From: Gammaproteobacteria bacterium
GTDB lineage: Bacteria > Pseudomonadota > Gammaproteobacteria > UBA6429 > Thiohalophilaceae
Assembly (NCBI GenBank): GCA_030593785.1
Contig: JAUVGM010000106.1
Span: 1-7,487 of the forward strand
Length of the DNA stretch: 7,487 bases
Direction of reading: 5' to 3'
Below are positions 6,227 through 7,487 of this stretch, one piece after another; position 1 is the first letter of the stretch, and each line of letters begins with the position of its first letter. The notes under the pieces are model-generated. The model saw only the letters and a program-made list of their open reading frames with translations. It did not search any database and was not told the DNA's origin. A program made the position numbers and the translations under genes.

Positions 6227-7006
6227 ATGAAACTAATAAAGATAGTTGCTTCTATATTATTATTAACAAATATAACAACGACTTATGCCAATGAATTTGT
6301 TTCGTTAGACACCCGCAAAGATGTTAAGCAAAATTTTATTTTTATGAAACCTGACAAACCAATTGCCAGTGTTATTTTATTTGCAGGAGGTAAAGGTGCG
6401 CTAGATATAACATCAGGTTCGTCAATGAGCTGGGGTAGAAGAAATTTTCTGGTTAGAACTCGCGACTTATTTCTTGATAAAGGTTTTATAGTTGCAGTAG
6501 TAGATGCACCTTCTGATCATCAGGAAAAACCATGGATGTTTTTTGGTTTTAGGGACAGTGATGAACATGTAACAGACATTGATCATGTTATTGCATACAT
6601 AAAAAAACAGGCGAACGTTCCTGTTTGGCTTGTTGGTACCAGTCGTGGTACTGAATCAGCGGTCACTATCGCTATAGAATCAAAACAAAAGCCGTATGGA
6701 TTAGTGCTTACCTCAAGTATGACCGAAGAAAATAACAGAGGCTCAGCCGTAACAGAAAGTGATTTAGGGAAAATCACCATGCCAACACTCATTACTGCTC
6801 ATGAATATGATGGATGTAAACATACCCCCCCTGAAGGTGCTGAAGAAATTAAAGAAATGCTGACAAAAGCAAAAAAAGTTGAAATTAAAATCTTTAGTGG
6901 CGGCGATGAAACAGGGAAACCTTGTAAAGCAATGTCACATCATGGATATTTAGATATCGAAGAAAAAGTAGTTGATCATATTGCAAAGTTTATCAAATCA
7001 AATTAA
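6227..7006 (+). CDS. Exported alpha/beta hydrolase-fold protein (cassette gene)
   Basis: A 259-aa protein with an N-terminal signal peptide (Lys2, Lys5, hydrophobic core IVASILLLTNI, likely cleavage after TYA at 19-21), so periplasmic or secreted. The rest is a compact alpha/beta hydrolase fold: strand SVILFAGGKGALD (48-60) with the oxyanion turn, then the nucleophile elbow GTSRGTE with Ser139. The acid is probably Asp195 in HEYDGC, and the histidine is His239 or His238 in MSHHGYLD. Cys197 and Cys233 could form a disulfide in the periplasm. The substrate is unknown. Esterase, lipase-like or peptidase activity are all possible, and the GGKG turn does not point to a beta-lactamase. It is the only clear gene of cassette 1 and would depend on an integron promoter or a weak promoter of its own. 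Catalytic assignment rests on motifs only. Confidence 0.88.
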   Translation: MKLIKIVASILLLTNITTTYANEFVSLDTRKDVKQNFIFMKPDKPIASVILFAGGKGALDITSGSSMSWGRRNFLVRTRDLFLDKGFIVAVVDAPSDHQEKPWMFFGFRDSDEHVTDIDHVIAYIKKQANVPVWLVGTSRGTESAVTIAIESKQKPYGLVLTSSMTEENNRGSAVTESDLGKITMPTLITAHEYDGCKHTPPEGAEEIKEMLTKAKKVEIKIFSGGDETGKPCKAMSHHGYLDIEEKVVDHIAKFIKSN

Positions 7007-7017
7007 CGATAATAAAA

Positions 7018-7119
7018 ATGGAAAATTCTTCCGTTCATTTAAAGGGGCGCTATATGTACTCCTTTAAAATAACTATTCACCGTCTGCTAATGACCGGAAA
7101 CAACTATGGAGAATTCTAA
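7018..7119 (+). CDS. Possible short ORF downstream of the hydrolase gene (33 or 21 codons)
   Basis: An open frame starts at ATG 7018 (33 aa) and has an internal ATG at 7054 (21 aa: MYSFKITIHRLLMTGNNYGE plus a final Phe). The 7018 start has no ribosome-binding site. The 7054 start has AAAGGGG (7041-7047) ending 6 nt upstream, which is good spacing. That sequence lies inside a hairpin (7038-7068), which could control its access. The peptide is basic and amphipathic, with no recognisable domain. A frame this short can occur by chance, so this is a weak call and may be non-coding cassette tail. Confidence 0.25.
   Translation: MENSSVHLKGRYMYSFKITIHRLLMTGNNYGEF
7038..7068. repeat. Stem-loop after the hydrolase gene
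   Basis: TTTAAAGG (7038-7045) pairs with CCTTTAAA (7061-7068). One G-T wobble and one G-C pair extend it to about 10 bp around an 11-nt loop. No T-tract follows, so it is not a classical intrinsic terminator. It may stabilise the 3' end of the hydrolase mRNA or mask the ribosome-binding site of the short ORF. Confidence 0.5.
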
Positions 7120-7123
7120 AGCA

Positions 7124-7137
7124 TGTTGAAATCAACA
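7124..7137. repeat. Short dyad abutting the attC R'' box
   Basis: TGTTGA (7124-7129) and TCAACA (7132-7137) form a near-palindrome with a 2-nt centre that touches the first base of ACATAAC. The loop is too tight for a stable hairpin. It may be chance or a flanking protein-binding dyad. Confidence 0.3.
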
Positions 7138-7196
7138 CATAACAAGTCATTCAAACCGACGCCGAAAAGCGGCGCGGTTTAACTCAAACGTTATAT
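7137..7196 (+). other. attC: attC site of cassette 1 (59-base element)
   Basis: A 60-bp imperfect palindrome. The R'' box is ACATAAC (7137-7143) and the R' box is GTTATAT (7190-7196), cut after G7190. The inner stem pairs AAACCG (7153-7158) with CGGTTT (7175-7180) and CGCCG (7160-7164) with CGGCG (7170-7174). A7159 is bulged out and the loop is AAAAG (7165-7169). The 9 nt on each side between R box and stem do not pair well and correspond to the L boxes and spacer. A single protruding base and an unpaired central region are hallmarks of attC, which integrases read as folded bottom-strand DNA. The last six bases of the current R' belong to cassette 2. Confidence 0.9.
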
Positions 7197-7487
7197 GTAA
7201 AATAAAAATATGAGCATCGACCTAAATAATAATATAGTACAAAATGTAATCGCTGGACTTATTGTGGCTTTAATAATTTGGGGTATCGCTTGGCTTCGAT
7301 TCAAGATAGATGAAAACAACATTCTAAATATCTTAAAGAAATCTAAAACAGAAACAGAATATACTTTTCGTGGTGAACCGTTCTTATCGTCAGAAAGTAA
7401 CCTAAGCGAAGATAGAATCCATAAAATTTGCGCTAAAAGCAAAAAAATAACACGAAATAAAAACGAGAAAAAATCGTGGCGTTTAGA
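7191..7487 (+). mobile_element. Gene cassette 2, 3' part outside the window
   Basis: It begins with TTATATGT right after the crossover G of the preceding attC. Only 19 nt separate the boundary from the first ATG, a compact layout common in cassettes. Its own attC is not in the window; its R'' box should read ATATAAC if the boundary is right. Confidence 0.8.
7210..7487 (+). CDS. Small membrane-anchored protein of cassette 2, 3' end outside the window
   Basis: At least 92 residues, still open at the right edge. Residues about 12-29 (NVIAGLIVALIIWGIAWL) form one transmembrane helix, followed by Arg-Phe-Lys, so the C-terminal part is probably cytoplasmic. After a charged linker (FKIDENNILNILKKSK), residues about 48-92 look like a small helix-turn-helix or winged-helix domain: FRGEPFLSSESNLSEDRIHKI, then CAKSKKITRN and EKKSWRL. 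I recall similar short hypothetical proteins whose C-terminal domain ends near a Glu/Lys-Ser-Trp motif, so the stop is probably just beyond the window. No clear ribosome-binding site precedes the ATG. The function is unknown; I infer a membrane-tethered nucleic-acid- or protein-binding module with modest confidence. Confidence 0.72.
   Translation, partial: MSIDLNNNIVQNVIAGLIVALIIWGIAWLRFKIDENNILNILKKSKTETEYTFRGEPFLSSESNLSEDRIHKICAKSKKITRNKNEKKSWRL

Larger units (their letters stand above)
6154..7190 (+). mobile_element. Gene cassette 1 (hydrolase cassette)
   Basis: A 1,037-bp cassette running from the base after the attI crossover to the G of its own attC. It holds a 73-bp leader, the alpha/beta hydrolase gene, a 130-bp tail with a hairpin and a possible short ORF, and the attC. 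On excision, G7190 joins TTATGT (6154-6159) to give GTTATGT, which pairs perfectly with the R'' box ACATAAC. The gene points away from intI in the usual orientation. Confidence 0.88.
4608..7487. mobile_element. Integron: integrase, attI and start of cassette array (continues right)
   Basis: The components are an integron-type tyrosine recombinase read leftward, an attI region on its 5' side, a first cassette ending in an attC site, and the start of a second cassette. The integrase and the cassettes are divergently oriented, as in all classical integrons. There is no sign of a transposon, resolvase, sul1 or antibiotic-resistance gene, and the neighbours are housekeeping genes, so a sedentary chromosomal integron is the best reading. 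The left limit appears to be the 9-bp gap to recQ. The array length is unknown because the window ends inside cassette 2. Confidence 0.92.

Noticed and set aside
6304..6310. GTTAGAC, a perfect GTTRRRY core box
   Set aside because: It lies inside the hydrolase reading frame, just after the signal peptide, with no attC-like pairing around it. The GTTATGT at 6153 is the box that completes the cassette attC.
7038..7068. Stem-loop as an intrinsic terminator of the hydrolase gene
   Set aside because: No run of T follows on either strand and the stem is AT-rich at its base.
7191..7442. 83-codon frame on the minus strand
   Set aside because: It lies opposite the cassette 2 gene and ends in the attC box. 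The plus-strand frame has a sensible transmembrane helix and a compact leader.

Overview
The window looks like part of a chromosome from an AT-rich gammaproteobacterium. The DapF, CvfB/YitL-like, monoheme cytochrome c and RecQ proteins all resemble proteobacterial forms, and the non-coding DNA is rich in A and T. I cannot name the genus from sequence alone. No rRNA, tRNA, CRISPR array or insertion sequence is visible.

Left part (1-4598) is housekeeping. Two genes read leftward: a CoA-binding Rossmann protein of the YccU type (654-1079), then dapF (diaminopimelate epimerase), which runs off the left edge. From a roughly 100-bp divergent promoter region, three genes read rightward as a probable operon: a CvfB/YitL-like S1 RNA-binding protein (1184-2020), a secreted monoheme cytochrome c (2048-2479) and recQ (2487-4598). 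This RecQ carries about 100 extra C-terminal residues beyond the HRDC domain, probably a helix-turn-helix module.

Right part (4608-7487) is the start of a chromosomal-type integron. Its integrase gene reads leftward, converges on recQ and leaves only 9 bp between the two stop codons. The integrase has the integron-specific insertion and all catalytic residues of a tyrosine recombinase. It also has about 140 extra N-terminal residues, giving 468 aa against roughly 320-340 for classical IntI. Upstream of it lie a candidate integrase promoter and an attI region with a strong imperfect hairpin and a GTTATGT crossover box. The first gene cassette follows (6154-7190): a secreted alpha/beta hydrolase gene and a 60-bp attC site. 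A second cassette starts at 7191 with a small membrane-anchored protein that runs off the right edge.

The clearest internal proof of the integron reading is the cassette-boundary arithmetic. Joining the last base of cassette 1 (G7190) to its first bases (TTATGT, 6154-6159) rebuilds GTTATGT, the exact reverse complement of the R'' box ACATAAC at 7137-7143. The linear R' box now seen (GTTATAT) does not pair perfectly, because its last six bases belong to cassette 2. The known-biology part (integron, RecQ, DapF) is secure. The less ordinary items are the integrase extension, the attI hairpin, the roles of the two cassette products and a possible short ORF behind the hydrolase gene.
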